Assembly (NCBI GenBank): GCA_000719105.1
Contig: JODX01000016.1
Span: 62,001 to 126,000, forward strand
DNA from: Streptomyces sclerotialus
Lineage (GTDB): Bacteria; Actinomycetota; Actinomycetes; Streptomycetales; Streptomycetaceae
Reading direction: 5' to 3'
DNA: 64,000 nucleotides
The notes beneath the pieces were generated by a model that did no database searches, was not told where the DNA came from, and worked only from the letters and a program-made list of their open reading frames with translations. The position numbers were made by a program, and so were the translations under genes. Positions 18,551 to 27,079 of the stretch are shown here, one piece after another (the first letter of the stretch is position 1; each line of letters opens with the position of its first letter).

Positions 18551-18962
18551 GAACCGCGCGGTGCCGCCGCGGGCCCGTCACGGCCGACCGGCCGCCGACC
18601 GCTGCCGCGCCCTTCCCGGCACCACCTCACCGCTCCGGACTTCACCGAGCCCCCTCCGCACGGCACGCACGGCACCGCACGGCGTTGCACGGCACCGCAC
18701 GGCGTTGCACGGCGTTGCACGGCACCCGTGCGTCCCCTGGGCGACGGGCAGCCCTCATCCCACCCGTACCACCCGCCTCACCAGGCAGCCTCCACGCATT
18801 CACGCCCCTCTTCCGCTCACATCACCCATTTGCCTACGCCTCTTTGTCGATACGGCCACTTTCGGACCCGTATTGGCGCGGAGCGACCCCGTTCGATCTT
18901 CGAATGATCGAAGGTGTGTCCGAATTGCACGTATTGTGACTCACCAAATCGTGATCATTCTC
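18503..18962. other. Long intergenic region between DUF3000 and whiI
   Basis: I see no gene here. The left part is GC-rich and repetitive (two arrays listed separately). From about 18830 base composition drops and looks like a promoter region. It contains an inverted repeat TTCGATC / GATCGAA at 18892-18898 and 18906-18912 around a TTCGAA core, a plausible operator. Confidence 0.6.
18661..18727. repeat. 10-bp tandem repeat array
   Basis: About six to seven units of GGC(ACC or GTT)GCAC run head to tail in the whiI upstream region. Two alternating unit types differ only at three central positions. Confidence 0.85.
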
Positions 18963-18990
18963 TAAAGAACGCCCGGCCGGGTGCCGAAGA
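18963..18990 (+). promoter_or_regulatory. sigma-WhiG-type promoter of whiI
   Basis: TAAA at 18963-18966, 16 bp, then GCCGAAGA at 18983-18990. The WhiG/FliA-class consensus is TAAA, about 15 bp, GCCGATAA. The position, about 80 bp before the GTG start, fits. whiI is a known WhiG target in S. coelicolor, which supports both the site and the gene name. Confidence 0.6.
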
Positions 18991-19069
18991 GGTCTGTGAC
19001 CTGAAAGCACGGTTCGCCCCGGCTTCATCCCCAGAGCCGGTTCCCCGTCCCCCACTCCCAGGAGGCCTG

Positions 19070-19732
19070 GTGTCCGTTCTCCTCGAGCAGCCCGCAAGCC
19101 TGGTCGCCTACCGCCCGAACAAGCCGACCGCGATGGTGGTCGTGGCCGATCCCCGCGTCCGCTCCACCGTGACCCGCCACTTGTGGGCACTCGGTGTGCG
19201 CGACGTCATCGAGGCCTCGTCCGTCGCGGAGGCTCGTCCCCGCATCGGCAACCCCCGCGACATCTGCGTCGCCGACGTCCACCTGCCCGACGGCTCCGGC
19301 CTCACGCTCCTCTCCGAGACCCGCGCCGCGGGCTGGCCCAACGGCCTCGCCCTCTCCGCCGCCGACGACATCGGAGCCGTCCGCAACGCCCTCGCCGGCG
19401 GAGTGAAGGGCTACGTCGTCACCGGCACCCGTACCAACCTCGGGCTGCCCACCCGTCCCGGCGCCGCCCCCATCGGCTCCGCCGCGGCCCGTATGCACCG
19501 CCGCCCCCCGGGCGCCCCGAGCCACCCGGGCGGCTACCGCGAACTGTCGGGCCGCGAGGTCGAGGTGCTGCGCCTCGTCGCCGAGGGCCAGTCCAACAAG
19601 GCGATCGGCGTGTCGATGGGCCTGTCGGCGCTCACCGTCAAGAGTCACCTCGCCCGCATCGCCCGCAAGCTCGGCACGGGGGACCGCGCCGGGATGGTGG
19701 CGGTGGCCCTGCGCACCGGGATCATCCACTGA
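19070..19732 (+). CDS. whiI: Orphan atypical response regulator WhiI
   Basis: A 220-residue protein with a GTG start 4 bp after GGAGG. Residues 19-125 form a receiver domain; about 155-210 are a LuxR/NarL helix-turn-helix (LSGREVEVLRLVAEGQSNKA, then TVKSHLARIARKLG). The receiver keeps Asp69 (VADVHLPDGSG) but the first acidic-pocket Asp is Ala (VVADP) and the switch lysine is absent (GYVVTGT), so phosphorylation is unlikely. WhiI is known to act late in sporulation as a heterodimer with BldM. There is no kinase gene nearby. Identification rests on recalled sequence and neighbourhood (hemE, DUF3000, RNase D) and on the WhiG-type promoter. Confidence 0.82.
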   Translation: MSVLLEQPASLVAYRPNKPTAMVVVADPRVRSTVTRHLWALGVRDVIEASSVAEARPRIGNPRDICVADVHLPDGSGLTLLSETRAAGWPNGLALSAADDIGAVRNALAGGVKGYVVTGTRTNLGLPTRPGAAPIGSAAARMHRRPPGAPSHPGGYRELSGREVEVLRLVAEGQSNKAIGVSMGLSALTVKSHLARIARKLGTGDRAGMVAVALRTGIIH

Positions 19733-19776
19733 GCGCCCGTCCTCGGCCGGACACCCGCGTCCCGGTCCGGCGCGCG

Positions 19777-19818
19777 CCCCGGTCCGTTCCCGCACCGCCC
19801 CGGTCCGTGCCCGCACCG
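19777..19818. repeat. 21-bp tandem repeat after whiI
   Basis: Two adjacent copies of CCCCGGTCCGT(T/G)CCCGCACC plus G at 19777-19797 and 19798-19818, differing at one base. The 305 bp between whiI and the RNase D gene otherwise hold GC-rich sequence with ACCGGGCCCGG-type motifs and no gene. Confidence 0.75.
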
Positions 19819-19985
19819 CCCTCGTCCACACCCCAGTCCACCGGGCCCGGCTTCCCCGCTCCCGTTCACCGGGCCCGGTTCATCCGCCCGGGACCGGCCA
19901 CCCCGCGTCGGTCCCGGGTGCGTTCACGGCGCGGGGGCGCAGGCGTGCGTGATGGCTGACTGGTTTACGACCCCCCGAAGCCCGT

Positions 19986-20031
19986 CGACGGAACGTTCCG
20001 TCGGCGGGTGCGGTCCATACACAGATACCCT
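19986..20031 (+). promoter_or_regulatory. 18-bp perfect palindrome and candidate promoters of the RNase D gene
   Basis: CGACGGAACGTTCCGTCG at 19986-20003 is a perfect palindrome. Its GGAAC (19990-19994), 16 bp, then CGGTC (20011-20015) resembles an ECF sigma promoter. Alternatively TACCCT at 20026-20031 is a -10 six bases before GTG 20038, which would give a leaderless mRNA; no ribosome-binding site is present, which favours one of these. Confidence 0.4.
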
Positions 20032-20037
20032 TGACAG

Positions 20038-21321
20038 GTGACCGACGCCCAAGAGACCGCAGCAGACAGCCCACTGCGAACCACCGGAGGCGCCCCTCCG
20101 GACGACGGCGGATCGTCTGCGGTGGAGGCGCCGATCCCCCTGCTGGAACCCCAGGACGGCATCCCGCCCGTGATCGCCGACGAGGCCGCGCTGGCCCAGG
20201 TGATCGCCGCCTTCGCCGCCGGCACCGGTCCCGTCGCCGTCGACGCCGAGCGCGCCTCCGGGTACCGCTACGGCCAGCGCGCCTACCTCGTGCAGCTGCG
20301 CCGCGCGGGCGCCGGCACCGCCCTCGTCGACCCGGTGGCCTGCCCCGATCTGACGGGCCTCGGCGATGCACTGGCCGGGGCGGAGTGGGTGCTGCACGCG
20401 GCCACCCAGGACCTGCCCTGCCTCCGTGAGATAGGCATGGTGCCGGAGCAGATCTTCGACACCGAACTGGCCGGGCGGCTGGCCGGGTTCCCCCGGGTCG
20501 GCCTCGGCGCGATGGTCGAGGGCGTCCTCGGCTACGTCCTGGAGAAGGGGCACTCCGCGGTCGACTGGTCCACCCGCCCGCTCCCCGAGCCGTGGCTGCG
20601 GTACGCCGCCCTCGACGTGGAGCTCCTCGTCGACCTGCGCGACGCGCTGGAGAAGGAGCTCGACCGGCAGGGCAAGCTGGAATGGGCCCGGCAGGAGTTC
20701 GACGCGATCGCCTCGGCGCCGCCCGCGGAGCCGCGCAAGGACCCCTGGCGCCGTACGTCCGGGATGCACAAGGTGCGCCGGCGCCGCCAGATGGCCGTCG
20801 TGAAGGAGCTGTGGGAGACCCGGGACCGCATCGCGCAGCGCCGGGACGTCTCACCGGGCAAGGTGCTCAGCGACGCGGCGATCGTCGAGGCCGCGCTCGC
20901 CGTGCCGCCCAACGTGCACGCGCTGGCCGCGCTGAGCGGCTTCGGGCACCGCATGGGCCGCCGTCAGCTCGAGCAGTGGCAGACCGCGATCGACCGCGCC
21001 AGGGCGCTGCCCGACCCCCGGCTGCCGCAGCCCGGGCAGCCGGTGGCCGGTCCCCCGCCGCCGCGGGCCTGGGCCGACAAGGACCCGGCGGCCGCGGCGC
21101 GGCTGTCCGCCGCCAAGGCCGCCGTGTCGGAGCTGGCCGAGCGGCTGAACATGCCGCAGGAGAATCTGATCGCCCCGGACACCGTGCGGCGGATCTGCTG
21201 GGAGCCCCCGGCCGCGGTGGACGCCGGGTCGGTGGGCGCGGCGCTGGCCGCCTACGGGGCTCGGCCGTGGCAGGTGGAGCAGGTGACGCCCGTGCTGCTG
21301 GCGGCCTTGTCGGTCAAGTAG
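20038..21321 (+). CDS. Ribonuclease D family 3'-5' exonuclease with HRDC domain
   Basis: A 427-residue protein with a GTG start. The DEDDy exonuclease domain (about 60-235) carries DAERASGYRYG (Asp and Glu), LHAATQDLPCLREI (Asp), and YAALDVELLVDLRD (Tyr and Asp). An HRDC domain follows at about 255-335 (VVKELWETRDRIAQ, then HALAALSGFGHRMGRRQLE), and a C-terminal actinobacterial extension completes it. The enzyme trims stable RNA precursors such as tRNA 3' ends. The start has no Shine-Dalgarno sequence, so initiation may be leaderless. Confidence 0.88.
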   Translation: MTDAQETAADSPLRTTGGAPPDDGGSSAVEAPIPLLEPQDGIPPVIADEAALAQVIAAFAAGTGPVAVDAERASGYRYGQRAYLVQLRRAGAGTALVDPVACPDLTGLGDALAGAEWVLHAATQDLPCLREIGMVPEQIFDTELAGRLAGFPRVGLGAMVEGVLGYVLEKGHSAVDWSTRPLPEPWLRYAALDVELLVDLRDALEKELDRQGKLEWARQEFDAIASAPPAEPRKDPWRRTSGMHKVRRRRQMAVVKELWETRDRIAQRRDVSPGKVLSDAAIVEAALAVPPNVHALAALSGFGHRMGRRQLEQWQTAIDRARALPDPRLPQPGQPVAGPPPPRAWADKDPAAAARLSAAKAAVSELAERLNMPQENLIAPDTVRRICWEPPAAVDAGSVGAALAAYGARPWQVEQVTPVLLAALSVK

Positions 21322-21354
21322 GGCGCCCGGTCGCCGGGGAGCGGTGCGGGCGGC

Positions 21355-22224
21355 TCACTTGGTCGCCCCCCGCATGAACCCGTTGTAGATGTAGCGCTGC
21401 AGGAACAGGAAGACGAGCAGGGTCGGCAGGATGACCAGCACCGCGCCGGCCGAGATCACCTCCCAGTGCGCGCCGAACGGGCCCTTGAAGCGGAACAGCG
21501 ACGTCGAGATCACGCCGAGATCCTCGGAGGGCATGTAGAGGAAGGGGATGTAGAAGTCGTTGTAGACGGTGATCCCCTTCACGATCACGACGGTCGCGAT
21601 CGCGGGCTTGAGCAGCGGGAAGATGATCTTCCGGTAGATGGTGAACGCACCGGCGCCGTCCAGCCGCGCGGCCTCGTCCAGCGAGACCGGGATCGACCGG
21701 ATGAACTGCAGGAAGATGTAGATCGAGACGATGTCGGTGCCCATGTAGAGCAGGATGGGCGCCCAGCGGCTGTCGAACATGCCCATGCTGTTGACGATCT
21801 GGAAGGTCGCCACCTGGGTGGTCACCCCGGGGACCAGGGTCGCCACCAGGAAGAGCGCCAGCACCGGCTTCCGGAGACGGAACGTGAAGCGGTCGATCGC
21901 GTAGGCGGCCATCGAGCCGATGACGACCGTGCCCGTGATGGCGAAGAGCAGGATGAAGGCCGTGTTGCCGAACGCCATGAGCATCCGGCCGTCCTGGAAC
22001 GCCGTCACGTAGTTGGAGAAGTTCAGCAGGTCGCCGGGGAGCGCGAGCGCGCCGCTGTCGTCCGCCATCTCACGCTCGCTCTTCAGCGAGGTCAGGAAGA
22101 CCACGGTGAGCGGCAGCAGCACGACGACGGTGGCGGCGACCAGGGACAGGTACGTGAGTGTGCGGGCGATCCTGCCGCGGAGGGCGGAAGCCGCCGCCGC
22201 AGGCGTGCGGACCATGGCCGTCAT
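21355..22224 (-). CDS. Carbohydrate ABC transporter permease (CUT1, MalG-like)
   Basis: A 289-residue membrane protein with six predicted helices, including TLTYLSLVAATVVVLLPLTV. The permease EAA loop reads EAARLDGAGAFTIYRKIIFP. It is the last gene of the operon 24508 to 21355; its ATG overlaps the stop of the first permease by 4 bp. It pairs with that permease for sugar import; the ATPase is not in this operon, as is usual for Streptomyces CUT1 systems, which share MsiK. The neighbouring beta-mannosidase suggests a manno-oligosaccharide substrate. Confidence 0.9.
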   Translation of the reverse strand: MTAMVRTPAAAASALRGRIARTLTYLSLVAATVVVLLPLTVVFLTSLKSEREMADDSGALALPGDLLNFSNYVTAFQDGRMLMAFGNTAFILLFAITGTVVIGSMAAYAIDRFTFRLRKPVLALFLVATLVPGVTTQVATFQIVNSMGMFDSRWAPILLYMGTDIVSIYIFLQFIRSIPVSLDEAARLDGAGAFTIYRKIIFPLLKPAIATVVIVKGITVYNDFYIPFLYMPSEDLGVISTSLFRFKGPFGAHWEVISAGAVLVILPTLLVFLFLQRYIYNGFMRGATK

Positions 22225-23183
22225 ACGAGATCCACCTTGTCGTCGGGGACCAGCCGGCGCTGCACCCAGGTCACCGCCAGGATGATCAGCAGCAGGACGA
22301 CCGCGGCGGCCGACGCGAGCCCGGTCTTGTTGAACTGGAACGCCAGCTTCACCGTCTGGATGACGAAAGTCTCGGTGCCGGTCGCGCCGCCGGTCATGAT
22401 GTACGGGATCTCGAAGACCGCCAGCGAGCCGGAGATCGACAGGATCACGGTGAGGCTCAGCACCGGGCGGATACCGGGCGCGATGATGTACCGGAACTGC
22501 TGCCGGCGGCTCGCGCCGTCCAGCTCGGCCGCCTCGTACAGCTCCCCCGGGATGGACTGGATCGCGCCCAGGAACAGCACGAAGTTCAGGCCGAGATGGC
22601 GCCAGATCGACACACCCGCCAGCGAGACGTTCGCGGAGGCCGACGTGCCGAGCCAGGCCCGGTCGGACTCGTACCCGAGGAGGCCGAGCACCGAGTCGAG
22701 CGTGCCGCCGTCCTGGAAGAAGTAGAGGAAGACGAAGCCGATCGCGACCCCGTTGATCAGGTACGGGAAGAAGATGACGCCTTTGAAGAAGCTGCGGAAG
22801 CGGACGTTGAAGCTCAGGACCGTCGCGAAGTAGAGCGCGAGGCCGATCTGCACCGCCGAGGCGGCGAGGTAGTAGCCGCTGACCAGGAAGACCTGGAAGA
22901 GCTCCGCGCGCGTGAAGATGTCGACGTAGTTCCCGAATCCCGTCCAGCTCAGCTCGGGGCTGACACCGTCCCAGTCGGTGAAGCTGTACGCGACCATGTT
23001 GGCGACCGGCGCGTAGGTGAAGACGATCAGCAGCGCGAGCGGGGCGGCCAGGAAGAGCCACGGGGTGAGCAGCTTCCGTGCCCGCACCGCGCGCGGTGCC
23101 GCCGGCCGCGGGGGCGGTGGCGCGGCCGCCGCCGGGCGCGCCACCTTCTCCTTCGCGTGCGTCCTGTGCGTCGTGTGCGCCAT
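22221..23183 (-). CDS. Carbohydrate ABC transporter permease (CUT1, MalF-like)
   Basis: A 320-residue protein. A basic, Pro/Ala-rich cytoplasmic tail of about 40 residues precedes six membrane helices beginning LLTPWLFLAAPLALLIVFTY. Typical MalF-like features are YSFTDWDG after TM1 and the EAA loop YEAAELDGASRRQQFRYIIAP. The ATG overlaps the stop of the binding-protein gene by one base, and its own stop overlaps the next permease by 4 bp, so the three genes are translationally coupled. Confidence 0.9.
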   Translation of the reverse strand: MAHTTHRTHAKEKVARPAAAAPPPPRPAAPRAVRARKLLTPWLFLAAPLALLIVFTYAPVANMVAYSFTDWDGVSPELSWTGFGNYVDIFTRAELFQVFLVSGYYLAASAVQIGLALYFATVLSFNVRFRSFFKGVIFFPYLINGVAIGFVFLYFFQDGGTLDSVLGLLGYESDRAWLGTSASANVSLAGVSIWRHLGLNFVLFLGAIQSIPGELYEAAELDGASRRQQFRYIIAPGIRPVLSLTVILSISGSLAVFEIPYIMTGGATGTETFVIQTVKLAFQFNKTGLASAAAVVLLLIILAVTWVQRRLVPDDKVDLV

Positions 23184-24508
23184 CAGGACCCCAGCGACCC
23201 GGCCGCCTCGGTCCAGCGCTTGCCGAGGCCGGCGAGGTAGTCGTCGAGGTCGCCGTCCTTGGCGCCGCGGGCCATGTCGACCAGCTCCTGGCGGTAGTCG
23301 GGCTGGTAGATCCCGACCTCCGAGGTGTTGTCGATCTCCTTGACCGTCGCACCCTCGCCGTCCTCGGTCTCGAGGAACTTCACGCCCTCGTCCTCGTAGT
23401 CCTTCAGCACATCGGGCAGCGGCGCGTCCTTCAGCGGGGAGAGGGCGAGGTTGTCGTCGGCGTAGCCGGACTTGTCGGTGAACCAGTCGATCCAGGCACG
23501 GGCGGCCGGCTTGTTGTCGGAGTGGACGTTGACGGCCTGGTTGTAGTCGGGGGCGACGACCGCGCAGAACTTCCCGTCCTTCTGGGCCGGGAAGGGCATG
23601 AAGCCGATGTCGTCGGGGTCGGTGCCGGCCTGCTCGGCGGCCTGCCGGAACTGGATGATCGCCCAGCTGCCCAGCCACTGCGTGGCGATGTCGCCCTTCG
23701 CGGTGCCCGGCTTGGACGCCTCCCAGTTGGTGGTCGTCGGGTCCTTCTCGATCAGGCCCGAGTGCACGATGTCGTACAGCAGCTCGTCGGCGACGCGGAG
23801 ATCGGCGCCCTTCGCCCAGGGGTCGCCCTCGGCCAGCTTCGTGGTGGCCTTCGTGTCGCAGCCGACCGAGCCGTTGACGGAGGTCCACTGGGCCAGCGGC
23901 CAGCCCGCCTTGAAGTTGGTGTAGTACGGGACCGCGTCCGTCTTCGACTTGATCGCCTTCAGCGCGGTGAGGAACTCGTCCGGCGTGGTGGGCCAGTCGG
24001 TGATCCCGGCCTCCCGCCAGACCTTCTTGTTGTAGATGAAGCCGGGGGTCACGCCGATCGGGCTCTGGCCGTAGACCTTGCCGTCGACGGCGGTGTAGTC
24101 GGTGAAGCGGTACTTCTTGCTCCGCTCCTCCTCACCGCCCAGCGAGGCGAAGAACTTCGGGTAGTCGTTCTTCTTGATGACGGCCGGGATCATCAGGACG
24201 TCGCCGTAGTTCTCCGTGTTCATCCGGATCTTGACTTCGGCCTCGTAGTCCGTGATGGCCTCGAACTCGACCTTCACCTTCGGATACGTCCGGTTGAACT
24301 CCTCGGCGTACTTGTCCATCGTGCCGTCCTGCACGATGTCGGTGCGGTGGGTGAGGACCGTGATGGTTCCGGACACCTTGGACGGGTCGTCGGGCGCCTC
24401 GGCGTCCGCCCCCTTCGACGAGCCGCCGGTACCGGTGCAGCCCGTGGCCACGACCACGGCGGCCAGCAATGCTCCGATGAGGCCTCTGTGACTCCTGCGG
24501 TGATTCAT
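23183..24508 (-). CDS. Extracellular sugar-binding lipoprotein of a CUT1 ABC transporter
   Basis: A 441-residue protein. A basic N-terminus and hydrophobic segment (LIGALLAAVVVATGC) end in a lipobox, cysteine near residue 24. The mature part is a family-1 solute-binding protein: ITVLTHRTDIVQDG, YGDVLMIPAVI, GVTPGFIYNKKVWREAGI, and GSWAIIQFRQ. It captures sugar outside the membrane for the two permeases encoded next. It diverges from the beta-mannosidase/LacI pair across a shared 162-bp control region, so mannosides are the likely ligand. It is the first gene of its operon. Confidence 0.9.
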   Translation of the reverse strand: MNHRRSHRGLIGALLAAVVVATGCTGTGGSSKGADAEAPDDPSKVSGTITVLTHRTDIVQDGTMDKYAEEFNRTYPKVKVEFEAITDYEAEVKIRMNTENYGDVLMIPAVIKKNDYPKFFASLGGEEERSKKYRFTDYTAVDGKVYGQSPIGVTPGFIYNKKVWREAGITDWPTTPDEFLTALKAIKSKTDAVPYYTNFKAGWPLAQWTSVNGSVGCDTKATTKLAEGDPWAKGADLRVADELLYDIVHSGLIEKDPTTTNWEASKPGTAKGDIATQWLGSWAIIQFRQAAEQAGTDPDDIGFMPFPAQKDGKFCAVVAPDYNQAVNVHSDNKPAARAWIDWFTDKSGYADDNLALSPLKDAPLPDVLKDYEDEGVKFLETEDGEGATVKEIDNTSEVGIYQPDYRQELVDMARGAKDGDLDDYLAGLGKRWTEAAGSLGS

Positions 24509-24582
24509 GTGCGCCAGCTCCGTTCTGTAACGGATGAGCACGGGTGGGTTGGCTGGTTCGGCACTCTGACAGACCGTCACTG

Positions 24583-24658
24583 AACCGGTAAAGTCCCTAT
24601 TTCGCCAAGGGACTCGAAATGTTTCAGGCAGGCCTTTCGACCGCCGGCTCGACCGGTT
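24583..24658. promoter_or_regulatory. Shared control region of the mannoside locus with LacI-type operator
   Basis: GAAATGTTTC at 24616-24625 resembles a LacI-family operator (consensus near TGAAACGTTTCA). Nearby are an inverted repeat AGTCCCT / AGGGACT at 24592-24598 and 24608-24614, and AACCGGT / ACCGGTT at 24583-24589 and 24652-24658. All lie between the divergent importer and beta-mannosidase genes. The LacI gene at 27076 is the obvious candidate binder. Confidence 0.45.
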
Positions 24659-24670
24659 TAGGGAGTGCGC

Positions 24671-27079
24671 ATGCTGGACGCCACACCGCTCACCGACGGA
24701 TGGACCCTGCGGCACGACGGCAGGGAACTGCCCGCCGCGGTCCCGGGCTGTGTGCACACCGACCTGCTGGCGGCCGGGGTGATCCCGGACCCCTTCCTCG
24801 GACGGAACGAGACCGGGGTGGCGTGGGTGGGGCGCCGGGAGTGGACGTACGAGACCGACCTCGCGCCCGAGTTCACGGCCGCCTCCGGGCACGAGCAGAC
24901 CGACCTCGTCTTCGACGGGCTCGACACGGCCGCCGAGATCCTGCTGGACGGCCGGCCGCTGGGCCGGACACGGAACATGCACCGCTCGTACCGCTTCCAC
25001 GTGACGGGCCTCGCCGGCCGGCTGGCGGTGCGCTTCGCCTCCGCGTACACCGAGGCGGAGGCGGTGCGGGAGCGGCTCGGCGACCGCCCCAACGCCTATC
25101 CCGAGCCCTTCCAGTACCTCCGCAAGATGGCCTGCTCCTTCGGCTGGGACTGGGGTCCGACGCTGGTCACGGCCGGGATCTGGCGTCCGGTGCGGCTGGA
25201 GCGCTGGTCGACGGCCCGGGTCGCCCGGGTGCGCCCGCTGGTCACCGTCGCCGACGGGGGCCGGGGGCGGGTCGAGCTGCACGTCGACGTGGAGCGGACC
25301 CGGGTCGAGGCCGACCTCACCCTGGAGGCGCGGATCGGTGACGTACGGGCGGTCGCGGCCGTCGACGGCACGAGCGGGACCGTACGGCTCGACGTGCCGG
25401 ACGTGGAGCTGTGGTGGCCGCGCGGGTACGGGGAACAGCCTCTGTACGAGGTGGAGTTGACCCTCACGCATGGTGGCGTTCCGCTCGACGCGTGGCGCCG
25501 CCGCATCGGCTTCCGGACCGTGGAGCTGGACCGGAGCACGGACGCGTACGGCACCGGGTTCACCTTCGTCGTCAACGGGACGCGACTGTTCGCGCGCGGG
25601 GTCAACTGGATCCCGGACGACGTGTTCCCCTCCCGGATCACGCGCGAGCGCTACCGCGAGCGGCTCGCGCAGGCGGCGGACGCGGGCGTGGACCTGGTGC
25701 GGGTCTGGGGCGGCGGGATCTACGAGAGCGAGGACTTCTACGACGCGTGCGACGAGCTGGGACTGCTGGTGTGGCAGGACTTCCCGTTCGCGTGCGCGGC
25801 CTACCCCGAGGAGCAGCCGCTGCGGGGCGAGGTGGAGGCGGAGGCCCGCGAGAACGTCGTACGGCTGATGCCGCACCCCTCGCTCGTACTGTGGAACGGC
25901 AACAACGAGAACCTGTGGGGCTTCCGCGACTGGGACTGGGAGCGGCGGCTCGCCGGGGAGTCGTGGGGCGAGGGCTACTACCTGGGCCTGCTGCCGCGCA
26001 TCGTCGCCGAGCTCGACCCGACGCGGCCGTACACGGCGGGCAGCCCCTGGTCCGGCTCCTGGGACCACCACCCCAACGACCCCGCGCACGGCACGCACCA
26101 CTCGTGGGAGGTGTGGAACCGGCGGGACTACGCCGAGTACCGGGCGAACGTGCCGCGTTTCGTGGCCGAGTTCGGCTGGCAGGCCCCGCCCGCGTACGCC
26201 ACCCTGCGGCGCGCGCTGCCGGACGAGGAGCCCGCCGCGGACTCCCCCGGCATGCTGCACCACCAGAAGGCGGAGGACGGCAACGGCAAGCTGGAGCGCG
26301 GGCTGGCCCGCCACTTCGCCGTTCCGGAAGGGGCGCCCGGCGCGGACTTCGACCGCTGGCACTACCTCATGCAGGTCAACCAGGCGCGGGCCGTCGCCGC
26401 CGGGATCGAGCACTGGCGGTCCCACTGGCCGGTGTGCGCGGGCACCATCGTGTGGCAGCTCAACGACTGCTGGCCGGTGACCTCCTGGGCGGCCGTCGAC
26501 GGCGACGGCCGGCCCAAGCCGCTGTACCACGAGCTGCGCCGGCTGTACGCGGACCGGCTGCTGACCCTGCGGGCCGGGACGGGAACCGGGGACGACGGGC
26601 TGGTGCTGGCGGCGGTCAACCAGGCGGCCGAGGTGTGGCGGGCCGGACTGCGGCTGCGCCGGATGTCCGTCGACGGGACCGTGCTGGGCGGGACGACCGT
26701 GCAGGTCACGGCTTTTCCGCGGGCGGTCGCCGACATCCGCGTACCGCGCGAGCTGGAGCCCGTGGGGGCGAAGGAGTTCCTGGTCGCGGACGTGGGGGGG
26801 CTGCGTGCGGTGCACTTCCCGGTGCCGGACCGAGAGATCCCGTATCCGAAGCCGGAGTTCGAGGTCGCGGTGGCGCCGGGGACGGTGACGGTGACCGCCC
26901 GTACCCTGGTGCGGGACCTGCTGCTCCAGGCCGACCGGCTGGCGCCCGGGGCGCGGGCCGACACCGGGCTCGTCACACTCCTCCCCGGCGAGCACGTCAC
27001 CATCGGCGTGGACGGCTGGCCCGACCCCGACCCGGCAGCCGCCCGAGCGGCCCTGTACTGCGTGGAGCCGACCCTGTGA
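24671..27079 (+). CDS. Glycoside hydrolase family 2 beta-mannosidase
   Basis: An 802-residue enzyme without a signal peptide, so it acts on imported oligosaccharides. The N-terminal jelly-roll begins GWTLRHDGRELPAAVPG with the beta-mannosidase-specific HTDLLAAGVIPDPF. The catalytic barrel carries WNGNNEN at 408-414 with the acid/base Glu, and the nucleophile near Glu500 in FVAEFGWQ. It releases mannose from non-reducing beta-mannoside ends. ATG at 24671 is chosen, with GGGAG 5 bp upstream; GTG at 24665 is an in-frame alternative. The stop overlaps the LacI start by 4 bp. Confidence 0.93.
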   Translation: MLDATPLTDGWTLRHDGRELPAAVPGCVHTDLLAAGVIPDPFLGRNETGVAWVGRREWTYETDLAPEFTAASGHEQTDLVFDGLDTAAEILLDGRPLGRTRNMHRSYRFHVTGLAGRLAVRFASAYTEAEAVRERLGDRPNAYPEPFQYLRKMACSFGWDWGPTLVTAGIWRPVRLERWSTARVARVRPLVTVADGGRGRVELHVDVERTRVEADLTLEARIGDVRAVAAVDGTSGTVRLDVPDVELWWPRGYGEQPLYEVELTLTHGGVPLDAWRRRIGFRTVELDRSTDAYGTGFTFVVNGTRLFARGVNWIPDDVFPSRITRERYRERLAQAADAGVDLVRVWGGGIYESEDFYDACDELGLLVWQDFPFACAAYPEEQPLRGEVEAEARENVVRLMPHPSLVLWNGNNENLWGFRDWDWERRLAGESWGEGYYLGLLPRIVAELDPTRPYTAGSPWSGSWDHHPNDPAHGTHHSWEVWNRRDYAEYRANVPRFVAEFGWQAPPAYATLRRALPDEEPAADSPGMLHHQKAEDGNGKLERGLARHFAVPEGAPGADFDRWHYLMQVNQARAVAAGIEHWRSHWPVCAGTIVWQLNDCWPVTSWAAVDGDGRPKPLYHELRRLYADRLLTLRAGTGTGDDGLVLAAVNQAAEVWRAGLRLRRMSVDGTVLGGTTVQVTAFPRAVADIRVPRELEPVGAKEFLVADVGGLRAVHFPVPDREIPYPKPEFEVAVAPGTVTVTARTLVRDLLLQADRLAPGARADTGLVTLLPGEHVTIGVDGWPDPDPAAARAALYCVEPTL

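Noticed and set aside
18661..18727. Small RNA gene or coding repeat upstream of whiI
   Set aside because: No conserved structure, promoter or frame could be supported; it is simply a 10-bp tandem array.
24509..26995. Upstream extension of the sugar-binding protein frame through the whole beta-mannosidase gene (1270 residues in all)
   Set aside because: The extension is antisense to a clear GH2 enzyme and lacks domain sense; the signal peptide and lipobox fix the true start at 24508.
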